Source: Spirogloea muscicola
Taxonomy: Eukaryota; Streptophyta; Zygnematophyceae; Spirogloeales; Spirogloeaceae
Direction: 5' to 3'
NCBI GenBank assembly: GCA_009602725.1
Contig: WELB01000082.1
Coordinates: 327,135 to 354,247, forward strand
DNA length: 27,113 nucleotides
A program made the position numbers and the translations under genes. Below are positions 10,656 through 23,186 of this stretch, piece by piece. Position 1 is the first letter of the stretch, and each line of letters opens with the position of its first letter. Below the pieces are notes generated by a model. That model had not been told where the DNA came from and searched no databases. It saw nothing but the letters and a program-made list of their open reading frames with translations.

Positions 10656-12004
10656 GGTTCTGTCACTAGTGTGACATGCTGTGCCTTACTTCGCATAGGT
10701 GGAAAGGATAGAGTGTTACATGCAACAACCATCTAACTATGCTCGTCTTTTGCATGCGTCAGTCAGAGTCCTTTGCTTATCATGACTTGATCACGTCAAG
10801 AGCGACCGGCCTCTGCTCTTCTGAAGCTCAAGGGAAAGTGGTAGAATCATTCAGAAGGATCTTGCAAAAGTAGCTCGTGCAAAGACACGCACTGGAGTTC
10901 ACATCCACTTTGCTATTCAGCTGGCAGTGAACCATCTGTAGACCACTGCATGCATATACAACTGAAGGAGGGGTCTGTGTGACCCACAAAGGCGCACCGG
11001 CTCGATCACCAGTGTGAGCCTGACTGAGACTGAGCTACCAAATCCTGAGCTCGGAGGTAATCAAGTGGCTGATGCATTTGGGAAATCCAGTGAGTTCCTT
11101 CTGGCTAGCTTCAAGTAATGAATGTGGCGGCCACTAATCCATTACCAACAGACCTTGTTAGCTAATCAGTCGAGCGGACTCTGCAAGCCACCTCTACTAG
11201 CTAGTCCCACTAACCTGCTGCTGATCCTCGCAACCCAACACATGGTAAGTCACCTTAGAATCCTAGGCAAGCACGCCGACGGCTACAGGTCATCTGTTGT
11301 TTGCTGCATACATAAGCAGCAGGTCTGTTGAAGATTTGCAGCGGTTGTAGGCCTCCTCAGCACCTTCATGCCAATTCCACGGCAATTTCCGCAGCAGCCC
11401 GTACAATGTTGCGGTTGACTGGCTCTGCGATGTTGGGTTTTTCAGGGCGGTACACCCAGTGGGAAGTGAATCGAGGAAGAGGACGTTCATTGAATGTTGG
11501 AGGGCCTGAGTGGCCAAGTACAAAGACAAGCACATCCACAGAACGAGCGGAGGTGTAAGGGCCTGTTGGATGCCTCACCTAGTAGCGCGGGCAAATCTGA
11601 GGACCTTGTCCGCAGCTTTCTGAACACCCTGTAAGCGCTCACAGACTGTGGAACGCTGATGTGGCAGGCAGGAGCAAGCCAGCGACCTGGAAGCAAGAGG
11701 CTTGTTTTTGGTTCTGGGCATGCAACGCCCCAGTGGAGATGAGGTGATAGCCACACACTATCTCTCCAGCAGCTGGTCATTCATACCCAACATTGACGAT
11801 GCGTTACATGCACATAGACCTCTGGCACCGAGGGCACAACTTAAACCCGGACAAGTGCCACTAGATTACACGCTGCTTCTTTGAGTAAGCCACCAGCTAG
11901 CTGCTGCACCCTTGACAGCTCTGTCTAAGCAGCCTGCTGTTACTGAGGCAAGGCGTCAGATAGGGGCTCTTCTAAAGGGAGCTAGGACTGCCCAGCAGAG
12001 GAGG

Positions 12005-12268
12005 ATGACAAGGTTCAAATGGCCGAAAGGCGCTATGTAAAGCAGACAGCTATGCAAGTGGCTGATTCAGGCGTTACAGGCGTGAGAGGACTCACAATGG
12101 AGTCCAAACGCCTCAACCTTTTGGGCTGGCCTCCCACAGGCCCCGCTCAGAAGAGCTTCTTCTTTCCTGCTTCAATCAGAGAATCAGCTCTTCTAATTTG
12201 CGGCAATGGCTGTGAGAGGCCAGCCCAAAGAAATGCACAAGGTCAGAAAGGGCCGGATGGTGCCAAAA
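12005..12268 (+). repeat. dispersed repeat, copy 2, with internal inverted repeat
   Basis: Blocks 12005-12063 and 12208-12268 match copy 1 (5546-5600 and 5707-5767). Between and into the second block lies an inverted repeat: TTGGGCTGGCCTCCCACAG at 12121-12139 pairs with 12210-12228 at 18 of 19 positions, giving a stem with a loop of about 70 nt. Similar GGCTG..CCAGCCC words recur at 5839-5859 and 12421-12440, suggesting one repeat family. Confidence 0.6.
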
Positions 12269-12420
12269 CAAGGATACTAGTTTTCAAAGAGAAGAAGTGG
12301 CTTTTCCAAAGGCTGCCTAGCAGGGGTCACTGAGTGCTTCGTAGCTGCTTAGTTTCTTCATGTGCTTGTTTTCCTTAGTGCTTCCCCTTGCCCCTTCTCG
12401 TACTTTGTTCATTCATTTTT

Positions 12421-12440
12421 GGGCTGGCTTTTTCCAGCCC
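12421..12440. repeat. short perfect hairpin
   Basis: GGGCTGG and CCAGCCC are perfect 7-bp arms around the loop CTTTTT. The word is related to the inverted repeat of dispersed-repeat copy 2. Confidence 0.7.
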
Positions 12441-12481
12441 CTATCCTCAATGGGCGAGCCCTTCCTCCAAAGGGGACTCTT

Positions 12482-12508
12482 GGAGACTTTGGCTCTCCCA
12501 AAGTCTCC
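12482..12508. repeat. perfect 11-bp inverted repeat (hairpin)
   Basis: GGAGACTTTGG (12482-12492) and CCAAAGTCTCC (12498-12508) are perfect reverse complements separated by CTCTC. The downstream CAAAGTCTCC (12507-12516) repeats the right arm once more. Confidence 0.85.
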
Positions 12509-12524
12509 AAAGTCTCCGAGACTC

Positions 12525-12538
12525 AATGAGCGCTCATT
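12525..12538. repeat. 14-bp perfect palindrome
   Basis: AATGAGCGCTCATT is its own reverse complement. It lies 16 bp after the 11-bp hairpin and 11 bp before an AGA/AAG microsatellite (about 12554-12570). Confidence 0.85.
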
Positions 12539-13185
12539 AACCTCTAGTCAGCAGAAGAAGAAGAAGAAGAAGGCGCGCAGTGCGCATGACATTGAAGGGA
12601 GGCCAATTCTGGCCTTACAAATGTCCTTTTAACTGGGTAATGAGCTGGCTAAGGGGGACACTAATATCCCCGAGTGAGCACATGCATATCTGACAAGCTA
12701 TATAGAGGAGCCACACCACCACCACGGAAGCCATTAGCCTGGGCTTATGCACGACCAGCGCGCTGGTGTATCGCGAGTGCCTGGGAGCAAGTCAGCAAGT
12801 TCAAGTCAAAACAACTAGAGGGCGGAACAGCGTCGCCCTGACGGACCCGGAGGCGGCAGCCAAGGCGCGGCCTGCACGTAAGTGGACGGGAGTTCAATCC
12901 AACGGGAGTTTGATGATGCGGGAACAGCGCCAGCGGTGGGGCTATCGGAGCCCGGGCGCGAGCGTCGCGCTAAGTCACGGGTAGTTAAGAGAGACATCCT
13001 TGCGGCCAGGGCGCCCGCCCAGCCCGCGGAAGGTCGTTCGTCGCTCGCTTGCCGACGCCGCTGCCCGCCTTCCTCCGCCCCACTTCTGGGCGGCGGCGGC
13101 GGCGGTGGCGGCGGCGGCGGCGGCTGGCGCGACGGCCTCTCGAGGAGGCCTGAGAGAGCAGCAAGTCGGGGCGGCGATCTTGGCC

Positions 13186-14590
<1,405 letters not shown>

Positions 14591-15860
14591 ATATACTGTT
14601 CCTAGCAAGCTTCACTTTGATTGATGTTGCAGCACTTCTCCGGCTTCTCAAAGTGGTAGGTGTACGAACAGTAGCCATGACTCGTATAAGGAGCTGCTGT
14701 AGTTTCAATATGTACGGGATTATTTTGTGTCACGTTGCTGTTTGCAGATGGCTCTCACCATGTGCATGCTTGCGCCCGTACTGAGGCCCAGCGTGCAACC
14801 CCATGCGCTGCGGCCTAATTTCTCGGTGCAGAGACTGACCTGGACAGCGCAACATGCTTTGCAAGCCAGCCAAAACACTCTTCATGCTCTTGTTGCCAGC
14901 TGCGCTTCCACATGGCCATGCATATGTGAGGCTGCTCAGCCTTGAGCTCTACAGCATATGCTGCCTTCCTCCTGGGTGGATGCTTAAGTGCTGCAAAGAA
15001 GTTGAGCTCCACAGCATATGCTGCCTTCCTCCTAGGTAGATGCTTAAGTGCCGCAAAGAAGTACATGAGAAGGGTGTGGTAAGAGCTCCACGAAAAAGAG
15101 CACAAGGCACAGTGTGACTGTGACCGTGACCTAATGCATATAATTTAGTATGCAATCTCTATGATGGGCTGTATTACTTACTGCAAGAGCAAGCTGGCTT
15201 TTGAAGGAAGAACAGGTTTTGTCTGGCATGGCTTGAGAGCCACCGAGGCTGAAGAAGCTACAAGGGTCAACATGAGCTGCACCCATCCTCCCGTATCACT
15301 GGGTCCCTCAACAAATGTACCAGCCACAGTCAGGGCGCGGTGGCAGGCTGTAATGGACGTGATGCTTCATAGCTCAGGAGTCAGGATGGATGAGTCGAGC
15401 AGTGGCGGCAGAGGATGTGCAGGTCAAAAGACAGCTTGCTGATACACCAGGCTTTGGTGTACAGGTTGATGCCTTGCAGGCATCCTGAAGTGGAGGACAT
15501 TCATTAGGATTGATACGGCTGTCTGGAGATTGAGTAGCCCACATAAGTTGACCACGGCTGTGGAGCGGTCTCTCGTGGACATCCTCGAATCCGACAACCA
15601 TCACCAAGGTTTCTAGAAGTGGCTCCTCCAACCATAAAAAGCCCAAGGAAAGCCAACAGTTAAGCCTTAGCCAGCTCACTGTCCCGTTACCAACGGAACA
15701 ATGTAAGGCTTTCATTAGCCTCCCTTTTGGTTCACGCGGACGGCGCGCCCTTTCTTTCTACGGGAGCGCCCCCGGTGGTAAGAAAGAATGGGCTTCTAAT
15801 ATAGAAAGCGGCTGTTGAAGTCAGCGGTAACGGGATACCGAGCGACGGTGTGTCAGCCGG
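14591..15860. other. intergenic region with tandem duplication, no gene seen
   Basis: This interval of about 1.27 kb lies between the zinc-knuckle stop and the ARF-GEF 5' region. It holds the zinc-knuckle 3' UTR and a 60-bp tandem duplication (14941-15060). Near 15748-15792 there is an imperfect inverted repeat (TTTCTTTCTA versus TAAGAAAGAA). A 93-codon frame at 15161-15442 shows no recognisable features. Confidence 0.6.
14941..15060. repeat. tandem duplication, 2 x 60 bp
   Basis: Units 14941-15000 and 15001-15060 are identical at 55 of 60 positions with no gaps. Each contains the 12-bp palindrome CAGCATATGCTG and the words CTGCCTTCCTCCT and GATGCTTAAGTG. Confidence 0.95.
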
Positions 15861-18800
15861 ATGACGGCGATGACGGCCGCTGTCGGCGCTGAGACTGTCA
15901 TCAGTTGTCGCGCGCCCGGGGGGGGGCCGGTGGCCGAGGTCCCCCCGCCCGCGGCGGCGGCGGCGGCGGCAGCGGCGGCCGCAGAGTTGNNNNNNNNNNN
16001 NNNNNNNNNNNNNNNNNNNNNNNNNNNNNNNNNNNNNNNNNNNNNNNNNNNNNNNNNNNNNNNNNNNNNCCGGGCGGCGGCGGCGGCGGCGGCGGCGGCG
16101 GGCCGCGCTATGTGGACGACGACGCACCCGAGGACCTGCTGCTGCGCGACCTCAAGACGCTGCGGCGGCGCATGTTCGAGCTCGGCCGCACCACCGCCGG
16201 CGGGTGGCCCGCCGTGCGGCCCGCCGAGTACCTCGCGCCGTTCCTGGAGGCGGTGCGGTCCGTGGAGACGTCCGCGCTGATCACGGCCGCCGCCCTGGCC
16301 GCGGTGCACCGCATCCTGCGCCTCCGGGGCGCGCTCGGCGCCAGCACGCCGCACGCGCAGGAGGCGGTGCACGCCGTCATCGACGCCGTCACGGGCTGCC
16401 GCTTCGAGGTCACCGACCCCGCGTCCGAGGAGGTCGTGCTTATGAAGATCCTGCAGGTCAGCGCCACACAGCGGCAGAGCCCTCACCCTGGCCAAGCGCC
16501 TGTCAGTTGCAGTAGGCGCCATTGCCATGTCGTGGCCGTCAGGCCCGCGGGTTTCCGAGCAAGCCACCGCTTCCTGCGCATACAATGTCCACATTGGCAT
16601 CTTTGGTACGCTCGGCGGTGGTTGATCATGGTCTGCAGGCGCCACCAGGCTTTGCCAGCCAGCCACCCTCGCTTCACCAACCGCCGCAGCCAGCGGCGGG
16701 GCTGACGACGACTGCTGGCGCCGAATGCAGGTGCTGCTAGCGTGCCTGCAGTGCGAGGCTGGGGCGCTGCTCACCGACCGCGACGTGTGCAACGTCGTCA
16801 ACACGTGCTTCCGCGTCGTGCACCAGGCGGCAGCCAAAGGCGAGCTGCTGCAGCAGATGGCCTGCCACACAATGCAGGAGATGGTGCGCACGCTCTTTGC
16901 GCGCCTCCCGGATCTCCCGCCATCGGCTCTGGAGGACGACAATGAGGCCGCAGCTGCAGCCTTTGCCACCGAAGGGACACTCTCTGTGCCTGAGGTTGAC
17001 CCTGAGATGCGGCAATCGTCGCCGGTGTCCGCCCAAGTTGGCGACAACGAGGGCGGGCTCAGGCCCAACGGACCGGCCATGCCTTCAGTCAATGGTCAGC
17101 TGGAGGTACGCATGGGGTTGGCATCTGAGCTGTGACATTGGCAGCTTACAGTCATCATAACAAGCCTGCTCAGCAGCTGCATTGAGGTGAGAGTTGACAG
17201 TGAGTGATAAACTTTGGGGCGTGGGCCCCCTGTCTGTCTGCAGGACGACAGCACTTTGCCGTCGTCGTCATCGCTTGAGGAAGCTTCGCAAGCAGAAGTT
17301 ACTGGTGCAACTGATACTGCCGGAGGCAGCGATCCTGCAGTGAGCACGGCAACAGATGCGAGCTTGGCAGAGGGCCGGCTTCCTGGCAGCCTTGACTTGG
17401 CGAGTGATGCTGAGGGCAGCAGCCCTGGCAGCAGGGGTCGGCCACCGCTGCCGCCGGGGTCGCGGCCTGCGCGGCCGGCGCCGCTGGACGTGGGGGCAAG
17501 CCCCAGCGAGGCGGCGGCAGCAAGCAGTCCCCGGCGCCTGGCAGGGAGTCCGAGCAGCCGGCGGTCGAACGAGGCGGCGCTGGGGCAGGACGCTGGCCCA
17601 GCAGGCAGCACGATTGTGGGACGGCCACACGGCGTGCCGTGCATGGTGGAGATCTTCCACTTCCTTTGCTCGCTGCTCAGCTTGGACGACGCCGCCGCAG
17701 GGCTGGGCTCTGGGCGGCCCGGGGGCGGCGGTGGTGAGGAAGACATGCCGCTGTTTGCGCTGGGCCTCATAACCACAGCACTGGAGCTGTGCGGGCCGGC
17801 AGTGGCGGACCACCCAAAGCTCCTGGCGCTTGTGCAGGATGAGCTCTTCCGTTCACTCATGCAGCTGGGCCTGTCGACAAGCCCCCCATTGCTGTCGCTT
17901 GTCTGCTCCGCCGTACTGTCGCTGTACCAGTTCCTGCGCCGCCACCTGAAGTTGCAGCTGGAGGCCTTCTTCGTTGTCAACATCGTGCGCCTGGCGCAGG
18001 GCAAGTACGGCGCAAGTTACCAGCAGCAGGAGGTGGCCATGGAGGCGCTCGTGGACTTTGTGCGCCAGCCGCCATTCATGGCCGAGATGTTCGCCAATTT
18101 AGATTGTGACATCACATGCAGCAATGCGTTCGAGGACCTCACATCGCTGCTCTCGAAGTCGGCCTTCCCTGTCAACTCCCCGCTCACGACAATGCACGTC
18201 CTTGCGCTGGATGGCCTGCTGGCGCTGGTACATGCGATTGCGGGCCGTGTCGATGCACTTGCAATCACGCCGATGACCTCGGCAGCGTTGGCTGGAGCAG
18301 GCGACAACAGTGAGCAGACGGCCCACCTGCCCTTCTGGACGGCAAGGTGCGACTATGGCGACCCAGCGCAGTGGGTGGGCTTCGTGCGCGCGCGCAAGCA
18401 CGTGAAGCGGCGGCTCGCCATTGGCGCGGACCACTTCAACCGCGACCCCAAGAAGGGCCTCGAGTTCCTGCAAGGAGCGGCACTGCTGCCAACGCCCGCC
18501 GATGCGTCGTCCGTTGCCTGCTTCTTCCGGTACACACCGGGCCTCAGCAAGAGCTTGCTGGGCGAGTACTTCGGCGACCCCGAACCATTCCACATTGCTG
18601 TCCTGCGTGCCTTCACGGCGCTCTTCGACTTCACCGGCATGCCGCTTGACGCCGCGCTGCGCACGTACCTGGAGTCGTTCCGCCTGCCAGGCGAGGCGCA
18701 GAAGATTGAGCGCGTGCTGGAGGCATTTGCGGCGCACTATTACGACCAGTGCCCGGAGCTGCTTCCAAGCGAGAATGTTGCCCACATCCTGTCCTACTCT

Positions 18801-21799
18801 ATCATCATGCTCAATACGGACCTCCACAATCTGCAGGTGAAGCGCAAGATGACGGAGGAGCAATTCATACACAACAATCGAGAGATTGATGCTGGCAAGA
18901 ACCTGCCACGCGAGACGCTCGCCGAGCTCTACAAGTCCATCGCACGCAATGAGATTCGGATCTCGTCCGATGGCAATGCGATGCATGGTGCGCCTGAGAT
19001 GACCTACAGCCGCTGGATCGACCTCATCCGCCGCTCGCAGACAGCCGCGCCCTACATCTTGGCAGGCAGCGCGGCGGCGCTGCTGGACCACGACATGTTT
19101 GCCATCATTGCCGGCCCGACAATCGCGGCTATCTCCGTCGTGTTCGACCACACGGAGGATGAGGAGGTTCTTCAGGAATGTATGGAGGGCTTCCTGGAGG
19201 TCGCCAAGATCTGCGCGCGCCATCGGCTGGAGGGCGTCCTTGACGACCTCGTCGTTTCGCTCTGCAAGTTCACGACGCTCCACAATCCGTCATCTGCGGC
19301 CTTCGCCGATCCCGTCCTTGTCTTCGGCGAGGACCTCAAGGCGCGCATGGCCGCCATGACGGCTTTCACGGTTGCCAACCGGTATGGCGACCATATCGGC
19401 CCCGGGTGGCGCAACATTCTGGACTGCATTCTCCGCCTCCACAAGCTTGGGCTTCTGCCGTCAAAGGTGGCGGCCATGACGGAGGCTGGAGACGAAGCCA
19501 GCGACGGCACCGACTCGGGTGCTGTGCCGCAACCTGTCGTGGTGGCACCGCTGCAGCCTACGGGCGCCCGCAAGCGCTCGACCGGCCTGATGAGCCGCTT
19601 CAGCCAGCTGCTGCTGCTGGACGGCGACGACGCGCGTGCTCAACCGACGGAGCAGCAGCTGGCAGCGCACCAGCGCTCTCTGCGGGCCGTCGAGGTGTGT
19701 CACATTGACCAGCTCTTCACCGACAGCCGCTTCCTCCAGGCGGACAGCCTGCAGCAGCTGGCCAAGGCGCTCGTGTGGGAGGCTGGCCGTCCTCAGCAGG
19801 TGCCGCAGAAGGGCGGCGGTGGTGGCGCCGGCGGTGCCGCCGAGGACGAAGACACGGCCATCTTCTGCCTGGAGCTCCTTATCCTGGTTGCGCTGACGAA
19901 CCGGGACCGCATCGCACTGCTGTGGCCGCTTGTATACGAGTACATGTCCAGCATTGTAGCATCAGCGACCGCGCCGGGCCCGCTAGTCGAGAAGGCGGTC
20001 TTTGGGCTCCTCCACATCTGCCAACGTCTGCTGCCTTACAAGGAGGAGCTAGCCGATGAGCTCCTTCGGTCGCTGCAGCTCATCTTGAAGCTCGACGCCC
20101 GGGTTGCTGACGCCTTTTGTGAGCGCATCACACTGGAGGTCAGCCAGCTCGTGCGCACGAGCGCTGGCTATGTCCGCTCCGCAATGGGCTGGCGCACCGT
20201 CTGCTCGCTGCTGGCCATCACTGCACGCCACCCCGAGGCCTCGGAGGCGGGTTTCAGCGCGCTTGAGTTTCTCATGGCCGACGGCGCACACGTCACTCCG
20301 ACCAACTATGTCCCCTGCCTGGACGCTGCGCGGCAGTTTGCCGACGCACGGATTGGCGGTGTAGAGCGCTCGCTCAAGGCCCTCGATCTGCTCGTGGGCC
20401 TTACCAACAGCCTGCAGCGGTGGTCCATGACTGTGGTGAAGGATGCCATGGCCTCCAGCCCTGCCAAGGCAGCTGCGGCTGAAGTGGCAGAGGCTGAGCA
20501 GGGGGTGCTAGAGGCCGACGAGAGCACAAGCCAGGGTGCGCTGGAGCTGGCGGAGCTGTGGCAGCGGCTGGCGCACGGCCTGCGGCGCGTGAGCGGGGAC
20601 CATCGGGAGGAGGTGCGGAATCATGCAATCCTCAGCCTGCAGCGGTGCCTCCTGGCGGCGGAGCACATCTATGTGCCCCTTTCAGCGTGGGGCCCCTGCT
20701 TCGACCAGGTGTGGTGCTCTCGCTCGCCGTTGTCGTGCTCTCCTGTCCCATGGTTCAGTATCACAGTCTTGTGCCTCCAATCTGCTGCTAGAGAAGGTAG
20801 CGCAGGCCTATATGTCATGGGTCATTTTACCAGACTGCACCTTGTGAGGGACTCCAGAAAGTGTATAGTCGCCCATATCACCTTCCAAGTCTGTGTGCTC
20901 ACAGACCTCTTGTGACTGTGACATTTGCACAACAAGCTGATGTCATTGGATGCAAGCTGCAGGTCATCTTTGTGATGCTGGACGACTTGCTGGAATGTGG
21001 CGTGCGAGAAAAGCCAAAGGACTTCCGGGCCATGGAGAACACTCTTTACCTTGCTATGAAACTACTCTCAAGAATACTTTTGCAGTTCCTCGAGAAGCTT
21101 TCGACCCTCTCAACGTAAGACAGCTCTCCCATGCTCAACCTCAACTGTTATGTTGTACTCATGTTGTTTGAGCTCAGATTCTCGCAAAATAGTAATTTTC
21201 CTGCAAGTCTTTCTTAGCAGTAAATACTTCTGCTTCTCACCTACTGGAATCGACCAACATGGCGTGCTGCTGTGTCTATGTACTTATCTGGTATTTGACT
21301 GCTGACGTGGAACCTCAGCTCAGAAAAGGCTAGTGCTTGATCTCGTGCACGCAGATTCCGGGGCCTATGGCGGGCGGCGCTGACGCGCATGGAGATGTAC
21401 ATGAAGGCGAAGGTGCGGGGCGGGAGCGAGGAGCTACGAGAGAACATCCCAGAGCTCCTCAAGAACCTGCTCCTGGTCATGCATGCTCGCGGCGTTCTGG
21501 TGCCAGCAGCCACGCCCTCTGGCGACTCGCTCTGGGAGCTGACGTGTCACCACGTGGAGGGCATATCCGCAAGCCTTATTGCTGAGCTCTTCCCCCCGCC
21601 CCCGCCTGCGCCACGTTCACCAGAGGCTGAGAGCACCCAGCCTCTGCTTGCGGAGCAGGACCAGTCGCTTGCAGTCGACAGGGCAGAGCCGCTGGCGAGT
21701 GTTGTGGTGGCCAAGGGCGGCCACGACAGCAGCACTGAGACAAATGGTGAGAATGGGCAGCTGGTCACAGAGCAGGGAGGTCTTCTGACCAGGTTGTGA
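15861..21799 (+). CDS. GNOM: GNOM/GBF1-class ARF guanine-nucleotide exchange factor (Sec7 domain), gap in 5' part
   Basis: It loads GTP onto ARF GTPases for coat recruitment at Golgi or endosomal membranes. Exons: (gap)..16456, 16731..17105, 17244..20708, 20963..21114, 21355..21799, all phase-consistent. The DCB region reads RFEVTDPASEEVVLMKILQ then VVNTCFRVVHQA, near-identical to plant GNOM. A low-complexity Ser/Ala/Gly/Pro insert (about 17244-17630) precedes VEIFHFLCSLLS, and the HUS box NLDCDITCSN follows near 18100. The Sec7 domain (about 18390-18965) has the catalytic glutamate in FRLPGEAQKIERVLEAF (codon 18693) and the YSIIMLNTDLHN motif. HDS-type helical regions follow, ending in FRGLWRAALTRMEMYMKAKV and DSLWELTCHHVEGIS. 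The N terminus is uncertain: an ATG at 15861 opens a frame into a poly-Ala stretch and the 80-N gap, and after the gap the frame differs unless the true gap is not 80 bases. A TGTAA follows at 21947. Confidence 0.95.
15990..16069. other. assembly gap (80 N)
   Basis: A run of 80 undetermined bases is flanked on both sides by GGC-type low-complexity DNA. It falls in the first coding exon of the ARF-GEF. The given length may be an estimate, because the reading frames on its two sides do not agree. Confidence 1.
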
Positions 21800-21946
21800 C
21801 GTTGACGCGACAACCTGCAAACACGGCTCGCCAGCTACAGATCATGGGTTTTGTTTGATGTGAACCCTCGGTTTGCATTCTAACGAGCTTATGATCATTG
21901 TCGCATTGTCTTGAGAATTCCTTCCTTTATCTTACCTTACCAATCC

Positions 21947-21951
21947 TGTAA
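21947..21951 (+). terminator. TGTAA polyadenylation signal (candidate) of the ARF-GEF gene
   Basis: TGTAA, the chlorophyte-type poly(A) signal, occurs 148 nt downstream of the ARF-GEF stop codon. It is a candidate by motif and position only. Confidence 0.4.
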
Positions 21952-23102
21952 CAGGTTCCTTAGCACTCTGGCGCACCATTTGTGCACAATCTGATAAGAC
22001 CGCCTCACAGCAACGACCTTTGACAAGTCTTTGAGCGATGGCAATCATTTGCAAGCATTAGCCGCCTGTGTTGGTCAAAGCAGTCTGTTCTCGACTAACA
22101 CATGCCCAGACCCAGCCTTCCAGTCTCTCTAAGACGGACAGCTCAGACACAGTCGGTAATGCTAATCGTAACTACTTTTGAAGGAACAAGTAGGTGCCCT
22201 ATCTGTCTTCAACTGGGTCTCAGCGATGCTGACAGCCCTACTAAGAGATGGAACCTCAAATTGCTGCGACCATGGCCCCTGCTGCCAAGCCGAGTCCATC
22301 TTCGTGTTTGTGGAGACGCCTGGTCCTGATGCAGGAAGGAGGTACTGTTGGAATAGTGCCGACTCTCGCTGGGGCCTGCCTTTGTCCCGCATCAATTGAA
22401 GAATGAGCAGCTGCGTTGGACTATATAGCTGCCCATCATACTTTATCATTGCTTGATCAAATGGCAATTTCTGCGAGCCCGCTACAAGGACTGAAAAGTA
22501 TCTGACTCACCCACTAGCAAGCAATTCCCACATTTTCCCTTCAATTTGATGTTGTATTGCATCTGCTCGATGTGCATTTAACACGAGAGACCCGACTTGT
22601 CCTCAGCAGCTCCTTCACACTTGCATGGCCATGGCTAGAGGGCCAGTTGAAGCTGCTTGCATGACCTCTCAACATTGTCATATTGTGGCAAGCAAGGAAG
22701 GACAAATCCAGCCCTTTGGTGCATCAAGGGCCTAGGCTGAAGATTGCTCATCACGGCAGTCCATCTTCTACGTGAAGAGCGACACTGAGCTGCTTGCAAA
22801 TGCCGAACAGTCCAGCACATATACTGCAATGTTGCAGAAAGCAGTGAGAGTCTGATTGCCAGTCCCTTCAACGCCGCTACAAGTGAGTCCTACATACGAA
22901 CTTATTTGGATTCGCAGGATCTTTGAACCAACTCAAATTGCATCTCAACGCACACACATCACATTAACCCATCTCTCTCACTATCTCAACTCCGATCAGA
23001 TGGAATACAGCATCGATTTTGATTTGTCGGCCAGAGATGTGTTCTAGTGCCTTGGTCAAGTGCTCAAGACATGCACATCCTTGAGATTGATGCATAATTG
23101 AA

Positions 23103-23107
23103 TTACA
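23103..23107 (-). terminator. TGTAA polyadenylation signal (candidate) of the phosphatase-CP12 gene
   Basis: On the minus strand TGTAA lies 80 nt after the stop codon of the CP12-encoding exon. It suggests that the transcript ends here. It is a short motif, so chance is possible. Confidence 0.4.
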
Positions 23108-23186
23108 CGAAGATACCTTTCAGACGTCAACTATAACACCATAAAATAAAGCTGCAATCAGGCCACTTGTCTCTGAAAGACCACTG

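Larger units (their letters stand above)
10436..13185. other. intergenic region with repeats and palindromes, no gene seen
   Basis: This stretch of about 2.7 kb separates the crooked-neck stop from the zinc-knuckle start. It holds the crooked-neck 3' UTR, mixed AT-richer sequence to about 11950, dispersed-repeat copy 2 (12005-12268) and a palindrome and microsatellite cluster (12421-12573). From about 12820 it becomes a GC-rich stretch that is probably the zinc-knuckle promoter/5' UTR, with a GGC run near 13090-13125. No reading frame here has conserved-looking content. Confidence 0.6.
21800..23186. other. convergent intergenic region, no gene seen
   Basis: This stretch of about 1.4 kb lies between the stop codons of the ARF-GEF (plus) and the phosphatase-CP12 gene (minus). 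It is AT-richer than the coding parts and holds both 3' UTRs. The short reading frames on either strand have no recognisable domains. Confidence 0.6.

Noticed and set aside
15161-15442. 93-codon plus-strand ORF as a gene
   Set aside because: It has no family resemblance, no supporting splice or codon signal, and lies in AT-richer intergenic DNA.
18099-19283. 394-codon open frame on the minus strand
   Set aside because: It lies antisense to the Sec7-coding exon and is open because of the GC-rich codon pattern; its product has no recognisable features, while the plus strand is clearly GNOM-like.
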